A stretch of 50,653 nucleotides of DNA. Origin: Sediminibacterium sp. FEMGT703S. Lineage in GTDB: Bacteria; Bacteroidota; Bacteroidia; Chitinophagales; Chitinophagaceae. Positions 19,442 through 28,700 of this stretch are shown piece after piece. Positions within the stretch are counted from its first letter, which is position 1, and each line of letters opens with the position of its first letter. The notes beneath the pieces were generated by a model. That model saw only the letters and a program-made list of their open reading frames with translations, did not search any database and had not been told where the DNA came from. The stretch spans positions 1 through 50,653 of the forward strand of contig PGCO01000014.1 in assembly GCA_002786355.1 (NCBI GenBank), in the 5' to 3' direction. The position numbers and the translations under genes are program-made.

Positions 19442-20317
19442 ATGAAACATTTACGATTTTTTGCCTTATTTGTTGTGGTCCTGATAGCCATTCAGGGTTT
19501 CCGTTATACCGAAACCAAACAAAGTATCCGCTCCGCGGAAGAGTATTTGGCATGCTACTCAGATATTCGCGATCAATTTAGGGATGAAGCAATGACTCCA
19601 GAATTTGCAGCTATGCACGAGAATCCACTTCCGTTTAAATTGACTAATGGTACTGGAGAAACCATCAGTTTTGATGCACCAGACGGCAATAAGGCTTCTG
19701 GCTATTTTATCAAAAGCAAGAAAAAAACCAATAATTGGATTTTTGTAATTCAAGAGTGGTGGGGATTAAACGATCAAATAAAACAAGAAGCAGAAAAATT
19801 AGCTGCAGAACTAGGCAATGTAAATGTGATTGCCTTAGATATGTACGATGGTAAAGTAGCTGCCACCCCAGACAGTGCAATGAAATTAATGAGAGCAGCT
19901 ACCAATCCAAGATTGGAAGCGATAGTGAAAGGTGCTTTAGCTTATGCGGGCAATAAAGCAAAAATTTTCACGATTGGTTGGTGCTTTGGTGGTATGTGGA
20001 GCTTGCAAAGCAGCATATTGGCTGGCAAACAAGCAGCTGGTACTGTAATGTATTATGGTCGCCCCGAAAACAACCTAGAAAAATTAAAAACATTGCAGTC
20101 GGATGTTATTGGATTTTTTGGCAACCAAGATAGAAGCCCTTCTCCTGAAGTAGTAAATACTTTTGAAAAAGATATGGCTGCTGCAGGTAAAAAATTGACG
20201 CTACACCGCTACGAAGCCAATCATGGTTTTGCGAACCCAAGTAATCCTTCTTTTAATAAAGAAGCTACCGAAGATGCACACAAAAAAACCATCGAATTTT
20301 TAAAAGCTCGTTTGTAA
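19442..20317 (+). CDS. Exported dienelactone hydrolase family protein
   Basis: This 291-residue alpha/beta hydrolase belongs to the dienelactone hydrolase family. It starts with a signal peptide or anchor (HLRFFALFVVVLIAIQGF) and is thus probably periplasmic, unlike classical dienelactone hydrolases. The catalytic triad can be seen as Cys181 in GWCFGG, Asp230 in FFGNQDRSPS, and His261 in EANHGFANPS. The oxyanion-side motif QEWWGLNDQI lies at about residue 104. The substrate is unknown; such homologues occur outside aromatic degradation, and no catabolic genes lie nearby. It is a single gene ending in a terminator. Confidence 0.9.
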   Translation: MKHLRFFALFVVVLIAIQGFRYTETKQSIRSAEEYLACYSDIRDQFRDEAMTPEFAAMHENPLPFKLTNGTGETISFDAPDGNKASGYFIKSKKKTNNWIFVIQEWWGLNDQIKQEAEKLAAELGNVNVIALDMYDGKVAATPDSAMKLMRAATNPRLEAIVKGALAYAGNKAKIFTIGWCFGGMWSLQSSILAGKQAAGTVMYYGRPENNLEKLKTLQSDVIGFFGNQDRSPSPEVVNTFEKDMAAAGKKLTLHRYEANHGFANPSNPSFNKEATEDAHKKTIEFLKARL

Positions 20318-20336
20318 AATAGAATCCATTTATCAT

Positions 20337-20370
20337 AAAAAGAGGCTGTCTTTTTAGACAACCTCTTTTT
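20337..20370. terminator. Terminator between hydrolase gene and hldD
   Basis: The hairpin AAAAAGAGG-C-TGTC / GACA-A-CCTCTTTTT has one internal mismatch and a 6-base loop. A- and T-runs on both sides let it serve the plus-strand hydrolase gene and the minus-strand hldD. Confidence 0.85.
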
Positions 20371-20377
20371 ATTTGAA

Positions 20378-21379
20378 CTAATAATACTTACTGGTTCTTA
20401 AATAATTTCTTACATAATCGTCAACTCCTTCTTCTAAGGAATAAAAGGGCTTCGCATATCCTGCATTTTGCAGTTTCCCCATATTGGCTTCTGTAAAATA
20501 TTGGTATTTATCTCTGATATCTAACGGCATATCAATAAACTCAATATTGGGAATAATATCCATCCCAGCGAAAGTGGCCTTCACTAAATCGATGAAGGTT
20601 CTTGCTTTTCCAGTACCCAAATTGAATAATCCATTATTACTAATGGACCATTTTGATTCTGCCATTTCTTCCATCATCCATTCAATCACTGAAACCACAT
20701 CTTTTACATATACAAAATCTCGAAGCTGTTCTCCATCTTTAAAAGAAGGTTGATGGCTCTTAAATAATTTTACTAAGCCCGTACTATTGATTTGATTAAA
20801 AGAATGAAAAATAACAGAAGCCATTCTTTTCTTATGTGCTTCATTAGGACCATACACATTAAAAAACTTTAACCCCGCCCAAAAAGGAGGTTGAGATTTT
20901 TGTTGCAATGCCCATTTATCAAATTCATTTTTACTAACTCCGTATGGATTTAATGGGGTTAGCTGATTTACTACTGCATGATCATCATTGTACCCATGTT
21001 CGCCTCCACCATATGTAGCAGCACTTGATGCATAAATAAGCGGTATTGAGTGTATGCAACAATAATTCCAAACATCTTTAGAATATTCCAAGTTGAGTTC
21101 TTCATGAATTGCATAATCAAATTCAGTAGTGTCGGTTCTTGCACCTAAATGAATAACCATATCTAATTTGGGTTGATGTTGGTGTAACCAATCCAATAAG
21201 TTATAGCGTTCAATAATAGTAACAAATTGTTTGTTTTGCCAATTGTTCCTTTTTTCTTCAACACCAAAATCGTCCACTAAATAAATATTCGAATAGCCCT
21301 GTTCATTTAAATACTGAACCATACAACTGCTAATAAAACCAGCAGCTCCAGTAACCATAATATGCAAGTTGTTGCTCAT
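20378..21379 (-). CDS. hldD: ADP-L-glycero-D-manno-heptose 6-epimerase
   Basis: HldD converts ADP-D-glycero- to ADP-L-glycero-D-manno-heptose, a precursor of the lipopolysaccharide inner core. The 333-residue short-chain dehydrogenase-type protein shows the nucleotide-binding turn MVTGAAGFISS, in which the usual last glycine of GxxGFIG is Ser. It also has VIHLGARTDTTE, the catalytic YASSAATYG and Tyr/Lys pair YGVSK, the family-typical LKFFNVYGPNEAHK, and GEQLRDFVYVKDV. Length is normal. It lies 1 base downstream of purL and is probably cotranscribed with it, although the two have no shared pathway. Alternative NDP-sugar epimerases lack the MASVIFH block seen here. Confidence 0.93.
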   Translation of the reverse strand: MSNNLHIMVTGAAGFISSCMVQYLNEQGYSNIYLVDDFGVEEKRNNWQNKQFVTIIERYNLLDWLHQHQPKLDMVIHLGARTDTTEFDYAIHEELNLEYSKDVWNYCCIHSIPLIYASSAATYGGGEHGYNDDHAVVNQLTPLNPYGVSKNEFDKWALQQKSQPPFWAGLKFFNVYGPNEAHKKRMASVIFHSFNQINSTGLVKLFKSHQPSFKDGEQLRDFVYVKDVVSVIEWMMEEMAESKWSISNNGLFNLGTGKARTFIDLVKATFAGMDIIPNIEFIDMPLDIRDKYQYFTEANMGKLQNAGYAKPFYSLEEGVDDYVRNYLRTSKYY

Positions 21380-21380
21380 A

Positions 21381-23585
21381 TTATTTAATCAACTTTTCTA
21401 TGGCTGTATCATATTTATTTTTCCACTCTTCAATAGAACCCCAAGCATTTCCAACTACTTCCACTTCACTTGAAGTAACAGTGCCCAATTGAGTAAAGGC
21501 AATACCTTCAGTAGTAGTAGCTGCAATTACATCAGCTAAATCACTAGCCGACACCGATACAACTACTCGCCCTTGCGCTTCTCCAAACCAATAGGCATCT
21601 TGCCTAATATCGATTGTTGGATTAACACTAAAACCTTTACCGCCACTAAAACCACTTTCTAATAAAGTGATCATTAATCCACCCTCACTAATATCATGTG
21701 CGCTTTTGATTTTTTTGCTTTTGATTAATTTACTAATCAATTGCTGTGTATTGTATTCTTCTTCTAAATTAAAATAAGGCGCAGAAGAGTATTGTACTCC
21801 TTTCAGTTTATGCAAATATTCACTAGAAGCAATATCATTGTGTTGTGCCCCAATCAAAAGAATGATATCCCCAGAATCTTTAAAATGCATGGTCATTTTT
21901 TGATTAATATCATCCAAAATGCCAACCATACCTATTGTAGGAGTTGGATAAACAGGACCATCTGGATTTTGGTTATAAAAACTCACATTCCCACCGGTTA
22001 CTGGAGTGTTGAATTTTTTACACGCATCACCCATACCAGTAACTGCGTGCACAAACTGATAATAAACTTCTGGATCATAAGGATTACCAAAATTTAGGCA
22101 ATTGGTAACGCCAATTGGCTCTCCACCACTACAAACAATATTTCTTGCAGCTTCAGCTACTGCAATCATTCCCCCGATATATGGATTTGCAAAAACGTAT
22201 TTACTATTACAATCAACCGTAATAGCTAAAGCTTTACCCGTACCTTTTGCTAAAACAACAGATGCATCACTTGGGCTATTAGTACTGGTATTAGCTGCAC
22301 CCACCATACTATCATATTGGGTATATACCCATCTTTTGCTGGCAATATTTGGAAGGGTGATCAATGCCTCCGCTGTAGCTTTCAGGTCTTGAATATCAGC
22401 TAATGCATTTGCATCAAATGCATTGATTTTTTCAAAATATTTGGGCTCAGTATATTCTCTTGTATACTGAGGTGCACCACCACCTAAAACCAATTCATAT
22501 GCAGGTATACTGGCTTCTAAAGTTCCATTCATAAAGAAATTTAACAACCCATCATCTGTTACATGCCCAATCGTGCTGGCGCTCAAATCCCACTTTTCAA
22601 AAACAGCCACCACTTCCGCTTCTCTTCCTTTCTCTACTACCATCAACATCCGCTCTTGACTCTCACTTAATAAGAGTTCCCATGCTTTCATATTTTGTTG
22701 ACGGGTTGGCACTTTTTCTAGGTCAATATGCATGCCCACTTCACCCTTTGCACTCATTTCTGCTGTAGAGCAAATAATACCAGCTGCCCCCATGTCTTGC
22801 ATACCTACTACAGCGCCAGTTTCTAAGACTTCTAAACAAGCTTCCAATAATTTCTTTTCCTGAAAAGGGTCACCTACTTGAACTGCTGGCAATTCTTGAA
22901 CGGAATCATGTGTGATATCAGCGCTTGCGAAGCTTGCGCCGCCAATTCCATCTTTACCAGTAGCACTTCCTACATAAATCACTGGATTACCTGTGCCTTT
23001 TGCGGTAGCGCTTACCATTTTATTGGCTTGCATAATTCCTACACTCATCGCATTCACCAAAGGATTGGTATGATAACAATCTTCAAAATAAACTTCACCG
23101 CCAACAGTAGGCACTCCGAAACAATTCCCGTAATGTCCAATTCCTTTAACAACTCCTGCAAGTAAGTGCTGGGTTTTTTTATCTTTTAAATTTCCAAAAC
23201 GTAAACTGTTTAAAGAAGCAATTGGTCTTGCTCCCATGGTAAAAATATCACGTTGAATTCCACCCACACCTGTTGCAGCTCCTTGAAATGGTTCAATGGC
23301 ACTGGGGTGATTATGGCTTTCAATTTTAAAAACTACTCCAAACCCATTACCCATATCCATAAGGCCAGCATTTTCCTCCCCTGCTGCAACCAACATTCTT
23401 CCACCATCTCTTGGAAGGGTTTTTAACCACTTTATGGAGTTTTTATAACTACAGTGCTCGCTCCACATGCCGCTAAAAGCACAGAGCTCAGTAAAATTAG
23501 GGGTGCGACCCATTTTTTGCTTTATCAACTCAAATTCATCTGCAGTTAATCGCAACTGCTGGGCTGTTTTTACGGTGATTTCCAT
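21381..23585 (-). CDS. purL: Phosphoribosylformylglycinamidine synthase subunit PurL
   Basis: PurL is the synthetase subunit of FGAM synthase in purine biosynthesis, converting FGAR, glutamine and ATP to FGAM. At 734 residues it is the small type, which works with separate PurQ and PurS proteins; neither is in the window. Signatures are FSGMWSEHCSYKNS near the N-terminus, KIESHNHPSAIEPFQGAATG, GTVGGEVYF-like FGVPTVGGEVYFED, and the two repeated AIR-synthase-like halves (DMGAAGIICS and AHDISEGGLMI). The start at 23585 (MEITVKTAQQ) was chosen over 23609, because a TACCTTCG box at 23593-23600 sits in the extension. hldD follows 1 base after its stop. Confidence 0.97.
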   Translation of the reverse strand: MEITVKTAQQLRLTADEFELIKQKMGRTPNFTELCAFSGMWSEHCSYKNSIKWLKTLPRDGGRMLVAAGEENAGLMDMGNGFGVVFKIESHNHPSAIEPFQGAATGVGGIQRDIFTMGARPIASLNSLRFGNLKDKKTQHLLAGVVKGIGHYGNCFGVPTVGGEVYFEDCYHTNPLVNAMSVGIMQANKMVSATAKGTGNPVIYVGSATGKDGIGGASFASADITHDSVQELPAVQVGDPFQEKKLLEACLEVLETGAVVGMQDMGAAGIICSTAEMSAKGEVGMHIDLEKVPTRQQNMKAWELLLSESQERMLMVVEKGREAEVVAVFEKWDLSASTIGHVTDDGLLNFFMNGTLEASIPAYELVLGGGAPQYTREYTEPKYFEKINAFDANALADIQDLKATAEALITLPNIASKRWVYTQYDSMVGAANTSTNSPSDASVVLAKGTGKALAITVDCNSKYVFANPYIGGMIAVAEAARNIVCSGGEPIGVTNCLNFGNPYDPEVYYQFVHAVTGMGDACKKFNTPVTGGNVSFYNQNPDGPVYPTPTIGMVGILDDINQKMTMHFKDSGDIILLIGAQHNDIASSEYLHKLKGVQYSSAPYFNLEEEYNTQQLISKLIKSKKIKSAHDISEGGLMITLLESGFSGGKGFSVNPTIDIRQDAYWFGEAQGRVVVSVSASDLADVIAATTTEGIAFTQLGTVTSSEVEVVGNAWGSIEEWKNKYDTAIEKLIK

Positions 23586-23592
23586 GATGCTG

Positions 23593-23600
23593 CGAAGGTA
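23593..23600 (-). promoter_or_regulatory. Possible purL-hldD promoter, -7 box
   Basis: TACCTTCG on the minus strand differs from TAnnTTTG by one base and lies 7 bases upstream of the purL ATG. No convincing -33 box was found, so the call is tentative. Confidence 0.4.
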
Positions 23601-23721
23601 CAAAACCAAGGCAATGTGTCCGAATCAAGTTTTCCCTATTTAATTCATACAAAATAGTTGGTATTTAAGTCATTAAAAGTGAATAGGGCCTCAAAATATG
23701 AGCAAATGCTTTGTAATACAG

Positions 23722-23729
23722 TATTTTTG
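23722..23729 (+). promoter_or_regulatory. -7 promoter box of the DUF4114 surface protein gene
   Basis: TATTTTTG matches TAnnTTTG exactly, 17 bases before the ATG at 23747. The -33 box is not clear; TATG at 23697-23700 with a 21-base spacer is the best candidate. Confidence 0.55.
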
Positions 23730-23746
23730 TATTAAATCGTAGTACT

Positions 23747-26233
23747 ATGAGCCGCTCTAACTTATTCATACTTCTTGCAATATTCATTTTTGCAAGTACC
23801 CAGCAGGTTCAGTCTCAGAACTATACTTATATGGGTTCTTATAATGCAAGTGGCCTGCCCAATTATTTGGTTACCCCTCGAGATATTGTTAGTTCAAATT
23901 TTAGGAACTCGATTGAAACTACTTTACCAGAATATAGGCCTGTTCCAGTATACAACCCACTCTTAATTTCAAAGAATCATGTTAAAACGATTGGCACTAG
24001 TTGCCCATCAGATATCTGGATCAGTTTCATAGACGAAGGAGCATCTTTTTTAAATGCATTGGGTTACTACACTTATCCAAAAGGGAATCCCCCAACTGTT
24101 GCCCCTAAAAATCAAGACATCACCATCATTTTTCCCAATGCATCCAAAAGTGGTTTTGGAGGTTCAATGGTTGCAGGAGACAAAGTATTTCTAGGTAGAT
24201 TTCCAGCGAATACAGAAATTGGATTTGTATTAATTTCAGATGGATGGGATGGCTCAAGAGTAAAAAATGGAAATTGGAAAGTTTATTCAAATTCTGAATT
24301 TAATCCAGAAAACAACGACTCGCTTAAGCAACATACTGTTATCGTAAGAGACACGCTTACGAACAGACTAGTAGTAGGATTTGAAGACATTTTACGCGAT
24401 AGAAACGACTGCGACCAAGATTTTAATGACTTACTATTCTATGCAACTATAGACCCGATCTTATGCACAGATAAACTCGATTCAATCCCCATTTTCTCAG
24501 AAGATGGAGGTGTATCTTTTTCTGGAAATACAGGTGGCTTAGAAAGTCAAGGCCTAGGCAATAAAATTGCCAAAAGAACAATGGCTAAAATTAAGCAGGG
24601 CACCAACGGACCTGTGAATTATTCAAATTTGCAAAAGTTAGACCTGAGTAACGCTCAGTTAACAAATATGTCTACCAATAGAGCATTAACGCTCTCCGAT
24701 ATTATGCCCGATAGAATTCCTGAGGGAGCATACACGGCTTATATTAGCACCCCTACAGATATTCCAGCAATTACGAACGCTATAGAAGTAAGAGCGGTAG
24801 ACTTTATTGAAGATGACACCTGCAAAGCAGTTGCATTTGCTACTAAAACATTAGGAAAGGTATACGACCATACTAAACCAATTTGTGATCGATTAAAAGG
24901 TGCCGTCTTACTCAAAATGGACCAATTTACACTTCGAAATCTAATTTTTACCAGGTATCAACTAAAACAAGAAAATGGGAATATTGAATACTCTATGAGT
25001 TTTTCTGTAGGCAAAAAAGCAGGCAGGAATACATTTTCATTTCAAAGCAATTGGTTGAATGCAGATTTCATTGGAGAAGACACGATGTACAATTACCAAA
25101 TATGGGGTGTGGCTCCTTATTTATGCATAGACCTCGCACTGAATGTACTGGATAAGCTAGAAGCAATCATGCCTGTGCAATCAATTGCTGCTACAAAATC
25201 ATTGCCAACCACTTATATCAGATATGGCAATAGAGATGGACTCAATGTTAATTTACTAGTAGAAAATGAGACCACATTTAACAGTGGATATATTGAACTT
25301 GTAGAAAAGTACAATGAGCTATCTCCTTTAAATGTAAAGCGTACGATTCCTTTCACTTTAAATACAAAAGGAAAAACAATGATATCATTCCCTATGAATG
25401 ATACACACGAAAGCTTAATTTCTTTGTTTATCAACGGAAAACTACAAGACGTTGTTTATATGAGTGATGGCAGTTGGGATTTGGATTATGATTCTAGCAA
25501 AACAGTGATTGAATCATATACCGTAACGAATGATTCTGTTAGAAACTTTGCAGATACTTATCCTGTTTTTAGAGACGTAAATGTTAAAGCTAAAACTGAT
25601 GGATATGTAAGTGCTTATAAACTTTTAAGAGGAGCAGCGGCAGAACAAGACTTAACGGCATATAGAACAATGAGTTTTAAAGCTAAAGGAGAAGGAACTA
25701 CCTTACGAATTACATTGATAAAAAATTCCATTAAAGATTTTACCAAACAACCACACTATAATTTACCCTTAACAAATTCACTTACAGATTATACGATTAA
25801 CCTTGATGATTTTGTGGGAGAAGACGCACTTGTTGCTATGAAGAAAAACGACTTAACAACAGTAGTATTTACTTTTGAGAACGCTTCTAAAATTAGTGCA
25901 TCCATTGATATTGGAGTTGCAGACATCTTCTTTTCTAAAAAACCCAAAGAGTTTGTAGAAAATTTAACTCAACAAAAAATTCATATATACCCCAACCCAA
26001 GTAAAAACGGAATTTTTAATGCAAGTTTTAGATCTGATATAAACGGACCACTTACGATTCGCATCATTAATGCTGCAACAGGTAATGTAATTTATAGCAA
26101 GGTAATTCAAGCGATAAAAGGAGACAATGTAGTACCGGTTCAATTGAGCAGCAAACCTGGAGCAGGCATGTATATGATTTCAATTGAAGGTAGTAGCGTA
26201 AAATATACCACTAACAAAATTATGCTGAATTAA
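23747..26233 (+). CDS. T9SS-sorted surface protein, DUF4114 head
   Basis: This 828-residue protein is probably secreted and displayed on the cell surface. It has a signal peptide (FILLAIFIFASTQQVQSQ, residues 7-24). At residues about 155-236 is a DUF4114-type domain whose acidic motif DRNDCDQDFNDLLF (218-231) may bind calcium. From about residue 254 to the end it shares a long module with the 1389-residue protein at 30722. That module includes a helical-looking segment (STPTDIPAITNAIEV, VYDHTKPICDRLKG), a jelly-roll-like part (DLTAYRTMSFKAKGEGTTLR) that recalls CBM11/CIA30 carbohydrate-binding folds, and a type IX sorting domain from YPNPSKNG (residue 748). It converges with the response regulator gene 2 bases away. 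The function is unknown; sugar or polymer binding is inference. Confidence 0.87.
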   Translation: MSRSNLFILLAIFIFASTQQVQSQNYTYMGSYNASGLPNYLVTPRDIVSSNFRNSIETTLPEYRPVPVYNPLLISKNHVKTIGTSCPSDIWISFIDEGASFLNALGYYTYPKGNPPTVAPKNQDITIIFPNASKSGFGGSMVAGDKVFLGRFPANTEIGFVLISDGWDGSRVKNGNWKVYSNSEFNPENNDSLKQHTVIVRDTLTNRLVVGFEDILRDRNDCDQDFNDLLFYATIDPILCTDKLDSIPIFSEDGGVSFSGNTGGLESQGLGNKIAKRTMAKIKQGTNGPVNYSNLQKLDLSNAQLTNMSTNRALTLSDIMPDRIPEGAYTAYISTPTDIPAITNAIEVRAVDFIEDDTCKAVAFATKTLGKVYDHTKPICDRLKGAVLLKMDQFTLRNLIFTRYQLKQENGNIEYSMSFSVGKKAGRNTFSFQSNWLNADFIGEDTMYNYQIWGVAPYLCIDLALNVLDKLEAIMPVQSIAATKSLPTTYIRYGNRDGLNVNLLVENETTFNSGYIELVEKYNELSPLNVKRTIPFTLNTKGKTMISFPMNDTHESLISLFINGKLQDVVYMSDGSWDLDYDSSKTVIESYTVTNDSVRNFADTYPVFRDVNVKAKTDGYVSAYKLLRGAAAEQDLTAYRTMSFKAKGEGTTLRITLIKNSIKDFTKQPHYNLPLTNSLTDYTINLDDFVGEDALVAMKKNDLTTVVFTFENASKISASIDIGVADIFFSKKPKEFVENLTQQKIHIYPNPSKNGIFNASFRSDINGPLTIRIINAATGNVIYSKVIQAIKGDNVVPVQLSSKPGAGMYMISIEGSSVKYTTNKIMLN

Positions 26234-26235
26234 AA

Positions 26236-26874
26236 TTAGATATTAAACTCAACTAAAAACTTAACCAAAGCTGCAGGAGAACTCAACTGCAGCTTTTGCA
26301 TGATATTTTTACGGTGTGTTTCAACAGTGTAAACACTTAAAAAAAGTTTATCTGCAATTTGTTGATTGGTATATGTTTGTTTTAGATAAAGTAATATTTC
26401 CTTCTCGCGTTTGGTTAAATTATACTTGCGTAAAAAAATATCCATTTTCTTAAATGCATCATCTTGATTAGGTTCATTTTGTAAATCAAAATGTGTCTTC
26501 CCATTCACCACATCAACAATCGCTTTCATCAATTCGTCCTTACTACTATTCTTTAGGATATATCCGTCTGCTCCTGCTTTCTTTGCCTGATCAACCACTT
26601 TCTCGTCGCTGTAGGCTGAAATCATTAATACTTTTGACCCTCCAAATGATTGTTTAATGTATTTTATGGTGTCTAACCCATTTAAATGAGGCATATTAAC
26701 ATCTAATAAAATAAGGTCAATATTCGGCTGTTGGGTTAACAGGTATAATAATTGTTTTCCATCGTTGGCAATACCTGCAATTTGTAAAAGATTATTACTA
26801 CTCAAAATCATCTTAAGCCCTTCTACAAAGAGCGGATGATCATCAGCAATCATTATTTGAATCTTTTTTTCCAT
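26236..26874 (-). CDS. NarL/LuxR-family response regulator
   Basis: This 212-residue protein has an N-terminal receiver domain with the acidic pair IADDHPLF (Asp11, Asp12), phosphoacceptor Asp58 in LILLDVNMP and the lysine in GYILKNSSK. It also has a C-terminal LuxR-type helix-turn-helix (LTKREKEILLYLKQTYTNQQ, then VYTVETHRKNIMQKL). It should bind DNA after phosphorylation by a histidine kinase. The start at 26874 was chosen over 26931, because it gives the normal family N-terminus and lies 11 bases after the stop of the upstream CuAO-like gene. It is the last gene of a four-gene operon, and no kinase gene is adjacent. The nearest kinase in the window (49244-50518) is 22 kb away and need not be its partner. 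Confidence 0.93.
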   Translation of the reverse strand: MEKKIQIMIADDHPLFVEGLKMILSSNNLLQIAGIANDGKQLLYLLTQQPNIDLILLDVNMPHLNGLDTIKYIKQSFGGSKVLMISAYSDEKVVDQAKKAGADGYILKNSSKDELMKAIVDVVNGKTHFDLQNEPNQDDAFKKMDIFLRKYNLTKREKEILLYLKQTYTNQQIADKLFLSVYTVETHRKNIMQKLQLSSPAALVKFLVEFNI

Positions 26875-26885
26875 ACTAATATGTT

Positions 26886-28697
26886 TCAATATAGGTTTTT
26901 TTGCGGAACAAACATTGGACCAGCAAAACAAGGATAGGCTTTAATTTTATAAACACCGTTTTCATAGTAGGTTTCAGCCCAACAATATTTTGAACCTTCC
27001 CTGTCATCGTTTTTCATTTGTGGTACATACCACAAGACTAAATCGGTATTCACTGTTTTTTCAGGATTTGAATCAATAAATTTTTCAGGCCCTTGACGAT
27101 AATCGGTGTTGCAGCATGGGCCAATGGTAACCAAATCATTCTCGCCCTCATCCTTATCCAAATGATTCTTTGTTAAGTAAACAAAAGCATTATCTCCTCT
27201 TCCTCCGTCTTTAAATTGACCATTTCCTGGCTCTATGTAGAAGCTGGTTTCAGCACCTGTACTAATTTTATATTGGTATCCGGTTGGGTCATAAATGGTA
27301 GATGGTTTTTGCAATTGCCATCTCTCTGTATCCCATCTTTTCCAACCTTCTTGGGCATATTCGTAAAAATTTTGCTCATTACCCGCAAAGGAAATTCTAA
27401 AAACAGGTCTGTATGTACCATTATTGCCACATCCTCTTCCTATACTTGCACAGGTAACTCTGAATCGGCCATCATTATAAAAAAAATACCGCTGAGAATA
27501 ACTATAATTACAAGGACCGGGCCATAACTCAGAAAAGAATTTTTGCTCTAACATAAAACCGACAACTGAATCTCCGTCTATCAATTCTGCAATTTTAGGG
27601 GGATCTGTTGCCACAACGGCTGCTTGACTGTAAATAGGACATCCAACCGCATCACTGTATCCAAACCCATCTGTTCCTGAATAACTCACATGCCAATCTA
27701 CTAATTTAACATTATTGAGAATTCGCTTGTTGTTAAAACGAACATTACTAATTTGTAACCCATCAGAAGCCGTAAGCAAATAATCCATATTCCAGCCCTG
27801 TTGATTGATTGAATTGACTTTTTCGCAATAACAATCTGCAACATTTTCATTCTGAATTTTTCTTTCCGTTACAACTGCTCCGTCAGTTCCAGTATTGGTC
27901 CATCTTAAACCTACTAATCGATTGTCGGTTAAATCCACAATTGCCCACAATGCTCGATTACCTTGAACAAAAGTAGGTGCTACACATAAGTGCTGAGAAC
28001 GTTCGCATTTTGTTCTATTCAAAGCAGTTTTGGTGCTACTCATGATTGGCATTTTTGCACTTGGTTTATAGCCCAACGCTTTTTCTACCTCAGGTGAATG
28101 GATGGCTATTTTTTCTGCCAATTGTATAAGTGATGCGGGAATATCTGGCTGCATATCCGGATAATGATCTGCACTTACCAATTTCATACTAAAAATATCT
28201 ACCAAACCAATCGTGGTTAAATTGTTGGCATAATTATACATTTCTACACGCATCAATGCCCCAGGTAATGCAGTAATCCCTTTTTTAATATCACCTGGTC
28301 GTGCAGGATACACACCAAAGATTTCATTCCACAATGGCTTCTTTGTTTTTAAGTCAAATAAATAGCGTGTAAAAAAAGGATCTGCTAAGGCAATTTTTTG
28401 AGCCAATATGGCTTTTTCACCCCCTTTTTCTAAATACCATTTAACGGGCAAACTATCTTTTAAAATCTGTTCAATTTCTTTTTTTCTTGCAACAATAAAA
28501 GTGGCTGTATCCAAAGCAGATGGAGTCATTAATCCTGCTCTATATTCATTTAAATAGACTGCTGCAGACTGTTTAGGCTTTGCAGTCTTTTTTACTGCAG
28601 TAACTTTTGGTTTATTAATCGATTTCTTTTGCGCATAGCCTTTAAACAAAAAAAAATGCAATAGGGCTATTATTAAAAAGTACTTGAATTTAAGCAT
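26886..28697 (-). CDS. Copper amine oxidase-like exported protein lacking copper ligands
   Basis: This 603-residue protein has a signal peptide (LKFKYFLIIALLHFFLFKGYAQ region, residues 2-22) and is probably periplasmic. By eye its layout follows copper amine oxidases: an N3-like segment IGLVDIFSMKLVSADHY, then WAIVDLTDNRLV, WNMDYLLTASDGLQISNVRF, NYSYSQRYFFYNDGRF and TDLVLWYVPQ. In those enzymes Asn-Tyr-Asp/Glu carries the topaquinone tyrosine; here it is Asn397-Tyr398-Ser399. The copper HxH pair appears replaced (Tyr429, Pro431) and the third histidine by Asn563. Only two histidines (336, 512) occur after residue 240. The region around the catalytic Asp is shortened. Twelve cysteines lie between 231 and 590, including CYC and PCC, so disulfides are likely. 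The gene starts 3 bases after the di-heme protein gene. Activity may be lost, changed, or dependent on a different cofactor route. Confidence 0.7.
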   Translation of the reverse strand: MLKFKYFLIIALLHFFLFKGYAQKKSINKPKVTAVKKTAKPKQSAAVYLNEYRAGLMTPSALDTATFIVARKKEIEQILKDSLPVKWYLEKGGEKAILAQKIALADPFFTRYLFDLKTKKPLWNEIFGVYPARPGDIKKGITALPGALMRVEMYNYANNLTTIGLVDIFSMKLVSADHYPDMQPDIPASLIQLAEKIAIHSPEVEKALGYKPSAKMPIMSSTKTALNRTKCERSQHLCVAPTFVQGNRALWAIVDLTDNRLVGLRWTNTGTDGAVVTERKIQNENVADCYCEKVNSINQQGWNMDYLLTASDGLQISNVRFNNKRILNNVKLVDWHVSYSGTDGFGYSDAVGCPIYSQAAVVATDPPKIAELIDGDSVVGFMLEQKFFSELWPGPCNYSYSQRYFFYNDGRFRVTCASIGRGCGNNGTYRPVFRISFAGNEQNFYEYAQEGWKRWDTERWQLQKPSTIYDPTGYQYKISTGAETSFYIEPGNGQFKDGGRGDNAFVYLTKNHLDKDEGENDLVTIGPCCNTDYRQGPEKFIDSNPEKTVNTDLVLWYVPQMKNDDREGSKYCWAETYYENGVYKIKAYPCFAGPMFVPQKNLY

Positions 28698-28700
28698 ATC

